NCBI GenBank assembly: GCA_947687605.1
Contig: CANTUT010000019.1
Span: forward strand, 9,441,501 to 9,505,500
Length of the DNA stretch: 64,000 nt
Reading direction: 5' to 3'
DNA from: Reutealis trisperma
Lineage: Eukaryota; Streptophyta; Magnoliopsida; Malpighiales; Euphorbiaceae
In this document: in pieces, positions 36,450-48,300 of the stretch
Layout of the letters: every line of letters starts with the position of its first letter
How positions within the stretch are numbered: the first letter of the stretch is position 1
The notes under the pieces: model-generated
Seen by the model: the letters and a program-made list of their open reading frames with translations, nothing else
Databases searched by the model: none
What the model was told of the DNA's origin: nothing
Made by a program: the position numbers and the translations under genes

Positions 36450-37260
36450 TCGAAGACTTAAAAGCTTGCTTCACTGACAAAACTTCAGAAATCCACCTCG
36501 CTCTTCTAGGTCTTTAAATAATTTGCCTCGCTTTCCAAGGATTTGGAAATCCACTTCAGTTATTGAGGTCTTCAAATAAATCTCCTCGCTGATCGATGAT
36601 TTAGATAATTGGCAAAGTTTCCAACTTTTCAATAGAGGACTTCGCATAAATTCGTCGCTGGTCGAGGACTTTTAATAATAATAATACGCCTCGTCGAATG
36701 AGGACTTTAGAAATTTATGCCTACCTCACGGAGGAGTTTAATAATAATAATATGCCTAGTCATATAAGAACTTAAAAAATCTATGCCTCCCTCACGGAGG
36801 ACTTTAATAATAATATGCCTCGTCGAATGAGGACTTTAAAAGTCCATGCCTCCCTCACGGAAGACTTTAATAATAATAATATGCCTCACCAAATGAGGAT
36901 TTTAAAAATCTATGCCTAGCTTATGGAGGACTTTAATAATAATACGCCTCGTCGGACGATAAATTTAGAAATCCATGCCTTTCTCACGGAGGACTTTAAT
37001 AATTTGTCTCGCCGAATAAGGACTTAGAAAACCACCTCTCATAGAGATTTTCAATAAAACCTACCTCATCAATAGAGGACTTTAGAAATCTGCCTCCTTA
37101 GAAGTCTTCAATTATTAGCCTTGCTAAATTAAGACTTAAGAAATCTAACTCTTTAGAGATCTTCAATAATTTCGGCTAGCTTTCCTAAGTATTTCCATTT
37201 CCTCAACAAAAAATGTGTTTTTGGATTTTTGCCTAGCTTTTCTAGGTCTTTTCATTCCCT
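36450..37260. repeat. Array of short hairpin-containing repeats
   Basis: A basic unit of about 33-35 bp consists of a mini inverted repeat such as CCTCGTCGAATGAGG or CCTCCCTCACGGAGG followed by an AT spacer such as ACTTTAATAATAATA or ACTTTAGAAATCTATG. Between about 36665 and 37020 two spacer types alternate, giving a higher-order period of about 65 bp; flanking units are more diverged. No coding frame spans it. Confidence 0.8.
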
Positions 37261-37554
37261 CGATTGAGAAATTTTTTTTTTACATTGTACAACTGTAAAT
37301 GCTTTTGATTATTGGAATAAAATGACACTTTTCTTCTTTCTTTTTTCTTTATTTATACTAAACTCAATTAACTCTTTGTATTAGTTCTGTATAATTGTGA
37401 TTGATTGGTTTCTTTTTAACTTTTTGATGTTTCTTTGATGACTTATCTTGGTGCTTTGAGAAGTTTGTAAATTTGGAGATTTTGTCTAATCTTGCACCTT
37501 CTCAAAAAATTCTTTTGGCTTTTCTTCAAAAAAGGATTGTGCTTTTTTTTTTTT

Positions 37555-37800
37555 TCTAGGCTCTTTGCTCCTTCAACATAGAGTAATCTCACAGATCATT
37601 TGGTTGGCTCTTTACTCCCTAAACAGAGAGCGATCTTTCAAATTGTTTGGTTGGGCTTTTTGCTCTCTCAACAAAGAGCAATCTTCTATATTGCTTTGTT
37701 GGGCACTTTATCTGCTCTCTCAACAGAAAGTGATCTCTTATATGTTTTTGTTGGGTACTCTGCTTTATTAACAGAGAGCGATCTCTCATTTCATCTCCTC
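37555..37800. repeat. Second hairpin repeat array (period about 45-55 bp)
   Basis: Five diverged units of the form GGGCTTTTTGCTCTCTCAAC then AAAGAGCAATCTT, starting near 37558, 37605, 37648, 37700 and 37752. Each holds a stem-loop such as TGCTCTCTCAACAAAGAGCA. The two overlapping open frames here (37565-37812) simply follow the repeats. Confidence 0.75.
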
Positions 37801-39870
37801 AATAAAGAATGAGTTTGTAAATTTTTTGACTTCTTGAAGATTTTATATAATTAACATGCCTTTGCTCTTTGAGAACTTTCAAGAAATCTGTTTTTGAAAT
37901 CTTGCCTCTTCTTTTTGAGATTTTGGTGCGATAATGATCTCACTTCAACTCTTCGAAGTGTTTTAATAATTTGTCTTTCTTGCTTTGAGGATTCTTTTTA
38001 TTTTTTAGGACTTTCCATTCATTGAACTTGTCTTACTAGGCCATTTTATGTGTCCTTCATTTGTTGTATATAGCTCGTAAACTGATTTGAATAAATGGAT
38101 GCTTTTTTGCCAACTTGAACATCAATATTCTTGCCGAACGATAAATTTTATAATATTTCCTACCATAAATAGGAACTATACGAGTGTCATTTTGATTATA
38201 CAATAATATTTTCAGAAAAATATTCATGCACGCAAAGTTTGGTTTGGCTAACAATTTTATGTTCAATATTAACATTATTGCATATATAACATGCTCTAAA
38301 CTATACTTAAATTGATTTGAGCAATGGATTCCGATCTTTTAATTTAATTATGTATAGTGACACACTTATAAAAGTAATTTTATACATTTTGAGGGACTTT
38401 TACTCTCTCACAAAAATAATGGATTCGGTTGTAATTCATTTCAGAAAATAATTAGCTTTCAAGATAGATATTCATTTTTAAACATCAATTTATATTTAAA
38501 ATAGCATTCAAAATGCATGAACAATTTTATATCATTTTCAGATAGATTTTAGTATTTATGATGCATAATTTATAGCAAATAACCTATTTATGAAAAATTA
38601 ACATATATGAATTTTATTTAAGCAATTAATATTGCAAAATTACATTTAAAGTAAAAAATATAAAACTTGTTTGAGATTACGTGAATGCGTAAAAAAGATT
38701 GTTTGAAATAATTTTTAGAGTTTTAAAATCCACAGTGGAGCTGAATAAATTATTTTTTGTAATTAGGTTAATTGATTTGTAATATTTCAACGCGCATTCG
38801 GGGTGAAATTTCAACTAACTAACTTCAGTTTTGTGATGTACTCGAAAAATGAAAAATTCTATCTATTTGGAGTTTCGTAGGCCTATGGAGTGCACTCTTC
38901 GGTCAATTTACTTCAAGTAAGGTTCCATCTGAAGAATCTATTGCTAAAAGAGGTAATGGATATTCCCTGTAAAGCTCAAAGGCATTTAGGATAGGTGGAA
39001 TATCATATCACAACATTGGATTGATAGAAAAAGTCAATAACTCCTTGACTTATTAATGGTGTTTTATAGGAATGTATGATCAGCGGCTTCAAGTATTCAA
39101 AGGTAATTAGCCCATACTTGACTACATTCACATAGTTGAGTTGGCGTAATCTCTGTGATTTCAGTGAAATAAAAGTTGATATAATAATAACTGTCCGAAT
39201 AAGAATTCTCATATTTGTAACTTAATGAACTGTTGATATGGTTGATGTTTCCTTATGTATTTTTTGGATCTCTTATATATTGGATCTCTTATGTATTTTT
39301 TGGCTGGTCCATTGGCAGCAATGAGGTTGTCTCTATCTCTGGTCTTGTTTGGCCTTCCTTCCAATCTCGTCCTTTCAATGTTAAATATTCAAAAGCATAT
39401 CAGCGGGAGGGAAAGATGTGGCAAGCAAAGGCTTTAGTATCTCAATAGGGGCTCAAATGACAAATTTGTGGTTGAAGTTGGGAACTGAAACCCCTGTCAG
39501 TGGATCAGTGCTTCTAGGGCCATAGCTGTTCCATCTGAAGAAGCTTGATCCCTATCCTGGTATCGCTGCTATGGTTTCATTTTGGCAACGGAGGGCAAGA
39601 GAAAAAACATCCAGGTATATTATGTTTGGGGTTTGTACGCCTTCTATTATATTTTTTTAGATCTCAAGTGGCAATACAGATGGTGGCGGAGGCTACTAGA
39701 AAGGTAGTAGAGGGCAAAGGGCAACTATGTAAGTTTTTTGTTGTGGGCTTTAAGTCCAATCAAAATATCCTTTTAAGGGCTGTTGCTATGCTATTGGTTG
39801 TTGGACTTTGGGTCCATTATATTGTAGGATGGTAGGCTATACCCTTGTGCATGATTTGCATATGTGCTAA
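37801..39870. other. Intergenic, unidentified
   Basis: Continues with weaker hairpin-like units to about 38040, then AT-rich DNA. The 38790-39850 stretch is less AT-rich and has several medium frames (39233-39448, 39545-39835), but none shows a recognisable domain and stops separate them, so they are not called. Confidence 0.45.
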
Positions 39871-40258
39871 GGTTGCGTTTGATAAGACGTAATACAATAT
39901 AATGTAATATAATCAAATACAATTTTAATATAAATTTATATAAAAAATATTTTTAATTATATTATATTATATATCATTACGACCTACCGAACGATATCTA
40001 AGAATGTGTTTAGTAGGCTGTAATAAAATATAACGTAATATAATCAAATAAATTTCTAATATAAATTTATATTAGGAATTCACTTTATTATATTATATTA
40101 TATTTCATTACAGCCACTAAATACATTCTTAAAATGCATTTGATAAATTATAATGGTACATAATTTAATAAAATTAAATAAATTTTTAATATAAAATTAT
40201 ATTAATAATTAATTTAATTATATTATATTTTATTACTGTTTACTAAATTTTTCTTAAA
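39871..40258. mobile_element. Three tandem copies of a palindromic MITE-like element
   Basis: Copies at about 39871-40002, 40003-40133 and 40134-40258. Each has a left arm like TGTGTTTAGTAGGCTGTAAT, a centre rich in TTTAATATAAATTTATAT, and a right arm such as CATTACAGCCACTAAATACA that is the inverse of the left. Copies are diverged from each other and non-coding. Confidence 0.7.
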
Positions 40259-40973
40259 ATAGAATTTCTGCCCTGTTAATGTTAATCTCTATCTTTTTTC
40301 AGAAAAAAAAAAAAGAAATAATAATTTTTCAGTCTTTTATGTTATTTTATAAAAAAACACATGAATTCATGAAAAACAAACCTGCATATCAATCAAATCG
40401 ACGTATTATAATTATGATGACAAAAATATTAAATATTTAATGATTTAATTATAATTTAATAATTTTAAAACACGTGTTTTGCACGTGATAGTTTTATTTT
40501 TTAATTTATAAATATTTTATATATAATAAATTATATATATGATTCACTAATATATAGAGAAAAAATAATTAATAATATTATAATTTTTAGTCAATCAATG
40601 ATGAATTATCTAACACATCTTAAAAATACTAGTTTATACATATTTATTTTAACACAACGAGAGCTGCAAATTAATTAATTAGCCTAAATTAAGTTAGAGG
40701 TGCGGCAACGAACGGGGTAAGCTTTTTAATAAAGCAAATCACGAAATAACAACGAGATTGAAAATAAGAAAATTTTATCTTCGATAATTGCGATCTCTCA
40801 TAGTGTGTCGGAGCTCGAGATGAAGAGAAGAAGAAATCCAGCTAGAATCAGAATCTGAATCCCAATTCCTTTGCCGCAACGCAACGTAACGCAACTTCAA
40901 TTCAATTCAAATACCCATTTCTCTTCTCTTCTCGTCTCCTTGCTGAAGCTTATTCTCTGCGCATTTGCTTTCA
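40259..40973. other. Intergenic and promoter region of the DUF212 gene
   Basis: AT-rich up to about 40680, then a less AT-rich leader with CT-rich tracts (ATTTCTCTTCTCTTCTCGTC) before the start codon. No clear TATA box is singled out. Confidence 0.5.
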
Positions 40974-43900
40974 ATGGACGAAGTAATGACGGCCGCTGAT
41001 GCATCATCAAGCTTTCGATCATCTTCATCTCAGCCTTCCAATATTCCCTCTAACACTCCTCTTCTCACAGCTTTCCTGGCCTTCGCTCTCGCTCAGTTCC
41101 TTAAGCTCTTCACCACCTGGTATCTCTTTTTTGTCCCCTTTCCTTTTTATTACATGAATATATTTTACTAATATTTTCAAGCAACTAAACTGAAGGACAT
41201 GTACTGTTAATTAATGTCTCATGTTAATTGTTTTCTGGGCTTTAATGGGTTAAGCGTTTATTCTATTGGGGTTGATTCCAATTGGGGGTTTCCACTGGCT
41301 CCCCTGCAAGTAATGTTTTAGGGGTTTTCTTGAGTAGCATTAATGGGTAAGGAAAGCTTTATGAATTTGAAGTTTGAAAGCTTGTGAATGCTCTTTCTAT
41401 TTTAATCTAATATTAAGTACATTTCTGCAAGTAGTTAAAATTTTATTGCTATCATAATTTTGTTGCAATAAAATTATCAAAATCTTCCAGTAAAAAACGC
41501 GCACTCAGTTGTGCCAGTGAAAAGACTTCCACATTCAAATAAAGGGGATGAAAATGGCAAAGGCTAGACTATATGGGTTGAAGCTATAAGAAGGGATTTG
41601 GTTTCCAAACATCTCTCGCTCTAGATAGAGCGGAAGTGACGACAGAATTTCTGGGGATGGCCTCAATTTGTACGGGATTAAATATTAGTTGAGTTGAATT
41701 GTAGTCAGCCTTTTGTATGAATGAAGTATGAACTTTAGTAAAGAACAAGATTGATATTTGATGCATAGTTTTCATCCCTCAAAGGACAAGTTGAGTGATA
41801 CTAGGAAAGCAGAATATTGAACATTCTATGTAGATTGTAATTATATGCATGTTGAAATTGAATGTTTTGCAATTATGAGTTTGTATATTTGAGAATAATA
41901 GGAGATAACATTGGTTCAAATAATGTATAACATAGGTTCAAATAATGTATTATTTGTAAGTCCACTTGTTTTTATGGTTAGAGTAACATGAAATTAAGTG
42001 AAAGAAAGAATTTGTTTATTAATCACTTCATGTCCCCCTACCTCCCCTTGTTCTTTTCTAATGTATCATACTAGATGTGCAGGTTCAAGGAGAAGAGATG
42101 GGATTCTAGAAGAATGCTTGGATCAGGTGGAATGCCCTCATCACATACAGCAACTGTGACTGCTCTTGCAGTGTCTATTGGTCTACAAGAAGGAACTGGA
42201 GCACCATCATTTGCTATTGCGCTGGTCTTGGCATGTGTTGTATGTATTTATTAGCCAGGTCTTGGTCTTGGCATGTGTTGTATGTATTTATTAACCAGGT
42301 CTTGGTCATTCTTTTGTATTAACGTGCTTGATCATATTGAAGTTTGGTCTTCTGTTTGCATTTTCTATCTTATCTTTATCTAGTCGTGAATTTTATTTCA
42401 TGTTAATATTCTGGTTGTTAAACTACAACTCAGTCAAATGAAAATTCATGAATAACCCGGCACCATAGGCATGGATGGATTCTATTTTCAAATTGTTGGT
42501 TTCTTCTGGAAATTTTAGAACCAGAGGAAATTTCTTTCTATGCTCCCATGTTCATGTGCTTTCTGCTCAGATGAATTATTCTTGTACATAAAAATGTCCT
42601 TTCTGCCATAATTATGCTGCTAGATGGTCATATTGTGATTTATGGTGCAGTAGTACTTGTGCTGGCTTCTACACTCATTTAAATAATCAATGGTGCCCAT
42701 AATTCATTTATAGTCAAGCTTCCTGGATAACGTGTAACTTTTTGCAGGTTATGTATGATGCTACTGGTGTTAGACTTCATGCTGGTCGTCAAGCTGAAGT
42801 AAGATCATTTATTGCAGTTAATGCTTAATGTACTTTGTTATATGTATGTATGCTTGACTGAATTAATCAAAATCATTGTGATTCTGGTGATATTTTTCAA
42901 TAAGGACTGGATGATGTAAATAATTATCGATGCCCTTTGAAAATAAATAATCTGATTTACACTTGCAGGTTGCGAGAACTTATCCACAATGTCTGCTATT
43001 TGTGGCTGCTTGATATTTAGAAATTTTTTTTTCTTAAATTCAATTTCTTTTAAAAACTATGAAGTGATGACTTTCTCATAAAATTGCTTCTTGTGTGTAT
43101 TAAATAGGATGAACATCGCATTTTTCATAGATTTCTTTGATTTTTATTGATGTTTTCAATCTATCAAGCTTGATTGTTAGAAGCACCTTTCTTGATCTTA
43201 ACTGGAGGCGAGCCTTAGTCCTTGATGGTAAGGAAATTGCAATATTTCCGTTGAAATTCAAACCTGTTTAACATGTATCTTCACAAACAAGATTTGGCGG
43301 CAGCTTTTCTGTTAACATTTGGCATCTGTAAGTGAAAAAAATAAGCAGAATGGCCTTGTGCTGCAGTAATTTGCCAATATAATAGTTGGTTTTGCTGAAT
43401 TTATTATTTGTCAGCCAACTAGTTTGTAAACTGGTGTCTGGTGGCACTTCTGGTCTTGAAATTTTTACTGAACATACTTTGTTTTGTGGACAGAAATTCA
43501 ATGTAGTGAGGATGTGATATTTAGGACACAGCCAGTGGTGGAACAACAGTAGACAAATGACTTAAGTTTTTGATGATATTTTTGTTTTAGAAAATGTTTG
43601 TGGAAAACATGTGCTGACACATTCAGACTGTTTGTTGATACGTCTCGAGAAAGGGGGAAAAAAACAGCATATGGTGTAGATGTCCTTTAGTTTCCTTATC
43701 ATCATTCTGCAACATATTTTTTCATATTTGGGGGCATGCCTGGCATGTGAATGCTTATGTGTTTTGTGCCTACCATTGATTTTTTAAATTCTTCCTCCAA
43801 TTTTTGTTTGGTTATGTTTTTTCTGTTGTAATTTTTCTGTGCTATGAAGTCGAAAACATTTTGCTGCTAAAAATTTCATCCAATGTGGTCTTGTTAGATC

Positions 43901-44650
43901 TAAGGAGGTTTTTTTGCAATTAGTGTGCTGGTGATGTAGATGCTTTAGCTGCTTCATTTTTATATTTTCTTTGCTAACTTGTATGTTTTGCTTATTGCAG
44001 TTACTAAATCAAATTGTATGTGAGCTACCTCCTGAACACCCTGTTTCCAATTGCAGACCTCTTCGAGATTCACTTGGTCACACTCCACTCCAGGTATGAG
44101 ACAGTTGTCCTTACATTGGTCTAATATACAGCTGAAGTTAAATGATCCTTTTCTCTCCCATTAACTGGATTAAGGCATATTCTGTTAAGAGGAAGGATTA
44201 ATTCTTAATAGGACAGACCACCTTTTGTGATCTAGATGCCAGACTCTTGCGCTGTGTCTATTGGCATCAAATGTGTCATTTTACTTCAGTGGACTGAAAT
44301 CCTATGTTTACCAAAGACTTCTTGGCCATATGATCTTTAAGATGCATTGTTACATATGAAAAAACATATTCTGTTTTTTTAAATTTTGAGCCAATAAAAG
44401 AGTATTCTCAAACTCAAGCCTACTTTTGAACGAGAAAAGATAGCATTGCTATGATTCTATTTTTTTTTTCTCTTAAAAATTGGTCCACATCTAATGAGAG
44501 AAATTGCAGTAAAGTAATTTTACTTTCTTTCTAATGTACCTGGAAAAAAAATATCCACTCTACTGATACTATGCTATACTGCCGGTTCAGGTTGCTGCTG
44601 GTGCACTGCTAGGGAGCATTGTAGCATTTGTCATGAGAAGTTCTAGCTAG
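40974..44650 (+). CDS. DUF212 membrane protein (acid phosphatase/vanadium-dependent haloperoxidase-related)
   Basis: Five exons: 40974-41119, 42083-42239, 42748-42798, 44001-44093, 44591-44650; 507 nt, 168 residues. The ATG at 40974 (TTTCAATGG) is chosen over an upstream in-frame TTG. Residues about 1-28 are Ser-rich and variable; about 29-48 form a hydrophobic segment (LLTAFLAFALAQFLKLFTTW). The DUF212 signature is the phosphatase-like block RMLGSGGMPSSHTATVTALA, followed by LQEGTGAPSFAIALVLACVV and MYDATGVRLHAGRQAELLNQ, then LRDSLGHTPLQVAAGALLGS and a last membrane stretch. Members resemble bacterial YuiD; the biochemical role is not established. Donor, acceptor and phase agree at every junction. 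The exon 2 donor lies in a 40-bp tandem duplication (see findings). Introns are 0.5-1.2 kb. Confidence 0.93.
42224..42303 (+). repeat. 40-bp tandem duplication across the exon 2 splice donor
   Basis: Two copies of the 40-bp unit that starts GGTCTTGGCATGTGTTGTAT and ends GCCAGGTCTT, at 42224-42263 and 42264-42303, differ only at TTAGCC versus TTAACC. Each contains the same GTT/GTATGT donor. Confidence 0.93.
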
Positions 44651-45371
44651 GGGATCATATCGCCGATGGCGATTCTTTCACCTATTTAGCAAACACCGAA
44701 CAGCTAGCAAAGCATAGAAGAATCAAACTTCCTGCTTTGTGGGGTGGGGTAGCAGTTGTTACACTGCCTGTGTCTTGAATTGACATGTAGGATAAATCGA
44801 GACTGAGCAACATGTATAAAGTTAGTTGCACACAATTGTATGTTATTTATTTTCTTTTCTCTTATTGTGTATGGGCTCTTCACTAATTCAAAGCACAGAC
44901 CAATACAATAAGCATTGTTCAAATTTCCATGTGGGAGAATTGTAAAGTTGATAGTGCTTGACAATGAAATTTATGTGTAAAAGAAATGAATGAGTTTATT
45001 TCATTTCATTTTGCCAATAAAATGTTATATAGGTAGGTGAGTTTATTAATTTTAGAATATTTACAATAAATTTTAAATCAAATGAATTTCATATAATTAT
45101 GCTTGCCAAAGAGATGGAAAAATGTCAAGTTACAGCAAATAAGTTGGAAATACGACAGGTACATTTTATTATCGAATTTTTCTTTTTTTGCCAAATCCAA
45201 CGGGTACTTAACAGTAATTCACTGAAAGGGAAATAAATTTGTAATTCAAACGTGAGAAGTGAGACTATTAGTAAATAAATTTTATAAATTTTAATAAATA
45301 AATAAAAAAAAGGACATTTATGGAAGAGGTGCTAATTGTGTTGAATCAAATGCAGATTTATGAAAAGGACT
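44651..45371. other. 3' flank of the DUF212 gene, intergenic
   Basis: Probable 3' UTR to about 45000, then AT-rich spacer before the CAP-H pseudogene. The minus-strand open frame at 44704-44964 lies in the presumed UTR and is not called. Confidence 0.55.
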
Positions 45372-48300
45372 ATTATATTTAAATTGAATCCAAATCAAGC
45401 GGCTTAATCATTAATGGTTTGAAGATCGGAAATTGGTCTCCGATGAACATGCTGCCAGGGGATGAAATTTCTCCAACTCTTAGGGACATCATCTGTCATT
45501 TTGATGAGGATGATCAAAGATCATCTGAAACTTTCAGCGTAGACAAGAACTTTGATGTGAGAGCTGATTGTTTGATACTAGTGAAGTTGAGATGGAGAGT
45601 AGCTCATTTGGGAACTGTGAAGCAAGGACCTTTAATCATGATAATGAGACGAGCATTTTCAGTGTGAGCTTTGCTTATGATTCTACTCTTCCAAGTCATC
45701 ACGAGGTGTCTGTTTCATGCTAGGCTGCTATGATTTATGTCCTTGTTTTCTCATTGATTGTATTATACGTGCATTATTTTGTACTTTATTGATGAGGGAA
45801 GGAGGTAAGAAAAGGGCACTCAAGACATGCTGAAAATGGCACTCAGGTACATCATCTGAACCTGATGCAGATTAAAGTTTTGTGAATGTTCCTGTGTTTT
45901 TGTTTCAATGGTTGGGAATTAATTCAAAGCAAAACAGGTGGGCAGGTCCTGATCACTGGAAATTTCACAAATGTATTAACAAGGAATGCACAGCAGAGAC
46001 TGCAACGGATTCTCTGCCCTTGCGGGGATGGAGTGACAGAAGTTTTGAGAATTCAAGAGTATTCTGGTTTTCTTTACCTTTTAGGCATAATCATTTTTTC
46101 TGCTACTTATCTGGTATCCCTTTTGTAGGTCCAGTGTCGATGGATAGGGAAAGAGTTGATATCTTTTTCCCTGCCAAAAGTCCAAAATCTGTAGTACTAC
46201 CTGCAAACCGAGTACCATGTGGCAACACACCTTCCAGAAGATTGCCATTATCAACCTGAGAATCTTGTGAAGCTGTTCCTTCTTCCTAATGTTCTGGTAA
46301 TATGAGATTTTTCATTATAAAATTTTAAATTTATTATGGCCTTCTAGCAATGGGATAAAGCTGAAAATTTGGTCTAAAGGCTGTCTGGTTATCTTCATTT
46401 CAATGTGAAGCATTGACTCATGGTCTTTTCTGAGTCCAGCATGTAACATTTTTTGGTGGGAATTATATTGAATTGGTGAAAACTGCAATGTATGACTGCA
46501 AGTATTTGTTGGTGAATATTAATTACTACCCTTCCAGAAATGAGTCAATTATAGAGATATGAAGTGCAAATGACCGAACACCACAGATTACAATGCAGGG
46601 TTGCAACATAATTTCACTTTTTAATAACTGCCTAATCTCGATGGATAACTACTATAAATTGTTAAGCAAATATGCAGGTCCTTGATTTTATAGTCAATTT
46701 GCTGTACAATAATAATTTGCTTCTTTTATTATGTGAAAAATTTTATGCTCCTAATGTCATTTGATAAAAGATCCGAACATGCCTACAGTAATGCTTATCT
46801 GGTTCCAAGTATCGTTGAATGATTCTCTAATAGTGGCAGTGCAACAGTTGCGGGCTGGCATGTGTATACATATGTAGCTGATGCTTAGCCTTCTGTCACT
46901 AAATATGGTTCAGGCTGGTTGAGTTGGTTCACGACTAGTTTATTGTGCTTCTCCAGTACGTTAACTTTCTTTTTGCAATCTCTTTTCATCTGTTCTCTGT
47001 TTAATGATTAATCATTTCTCTTTCTGTAGTGTCTGGGGAAGCAAAGAAGGGAACAATCAGGTATGAATGATCTTTGTGAACATATGTCCTATCTTTTTCT
47101 AGGATTTAGTTGATGTTGCTACTCATTTTTACTTAAGAGTTTCTGTGATATAGGTTTATATATGTATATTGCTTTTGTGAGGATTTGATAGGATATGGAA
47201 ATGTCATAGGATACTATGATTTGATCACTTCTTAAAGGGAGATTTATGGACATTGAGGATCTGATGATATATATTGCTTAGTAAACTAACATCAAATCTA
47301 TCTTCATTTTTCTCCTTTGGTCCATGTTTCTCTTTTTGTAAACAACACTTAAAGTTGTTTTTGTTTTTGGCAATAATTTTGCACCATTCTGGAAGTAAAA
47401 GACAAGCAATACTCTGGAGTCTGGACTATTGCTTATTTCCTGCATGTTTCAAGCATTAATGCTGCATTTGAAATAATGAAGGTTTTTCTAAAATTATGTA
47501 CACCTGTTACACGATTCAACTCAATCCAATCAAGTCTTGATCCTGAAGTTGTTGGGAAACCACAAGAATCCTTTACCTCCACGAAGTGTGGTCGTGTAAT
47601 TCCTTTTCATTAGTGTTTCTTTTGTTGACTTAATTATTTTTGCATTATATTTTCCAGATAATAAATCATGGCAACAAATGAATGATTTGGATGAAGCATC
47701 GCCATCATTGGGACAATGAGAGTATTCTAAGTGCTAATATGATGCTGGAAGTTTTCAAGGTTTGGAAGATGGTGATGAACTTATTTCTCAGCCTTGCCAT
47801 CGTTAAAATTTTTTATGCAAATTAATCTTGCCACCCTTCTAGTTAGATCAATGTGTTCCAATGAGTGTGATCTAGCTATCCGGCATGACACTAGAAATTG
47901 CTATTCTATTAGTTCAAAAGACCAACAGTGAAAGATGGTTTCATGGTATAGCATATGAAGCCTAACATGAGTGTTCTTTTTCTTGTCCTTGTTTGTTTCA
48001 AAAGATTTTGTTGCCGTGTCTGACGGGTTAAACACAAGGATTGTTGTTCTCCAGAAGGAAATCTTTTACTTTCTTTATTAATTGTGGTACATCATCCGCA
48101 TCATTTGTCCATTTTGCATATTTTTGGCTTCATGCAATTAGGCTGACAAGTTGGTTAAAGATCAACTATGCATATATTAATAATATTATTTTCTTAACAT
48201 TCAGGTGAAAAAAAATGAAGTCCAATATGACAAAACTTCTAAACAAGTTGATGACAAGCATTGAAAGAAATACTTTGGGTTCATATACATGAAGCTATTG

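Noticed and set aside
45882..46259. 125-codon frame as an independent gene
   Set aside because: It is one block of the CAP-H pseudogene; its interior and end depart from the CAP-H frame through indels.
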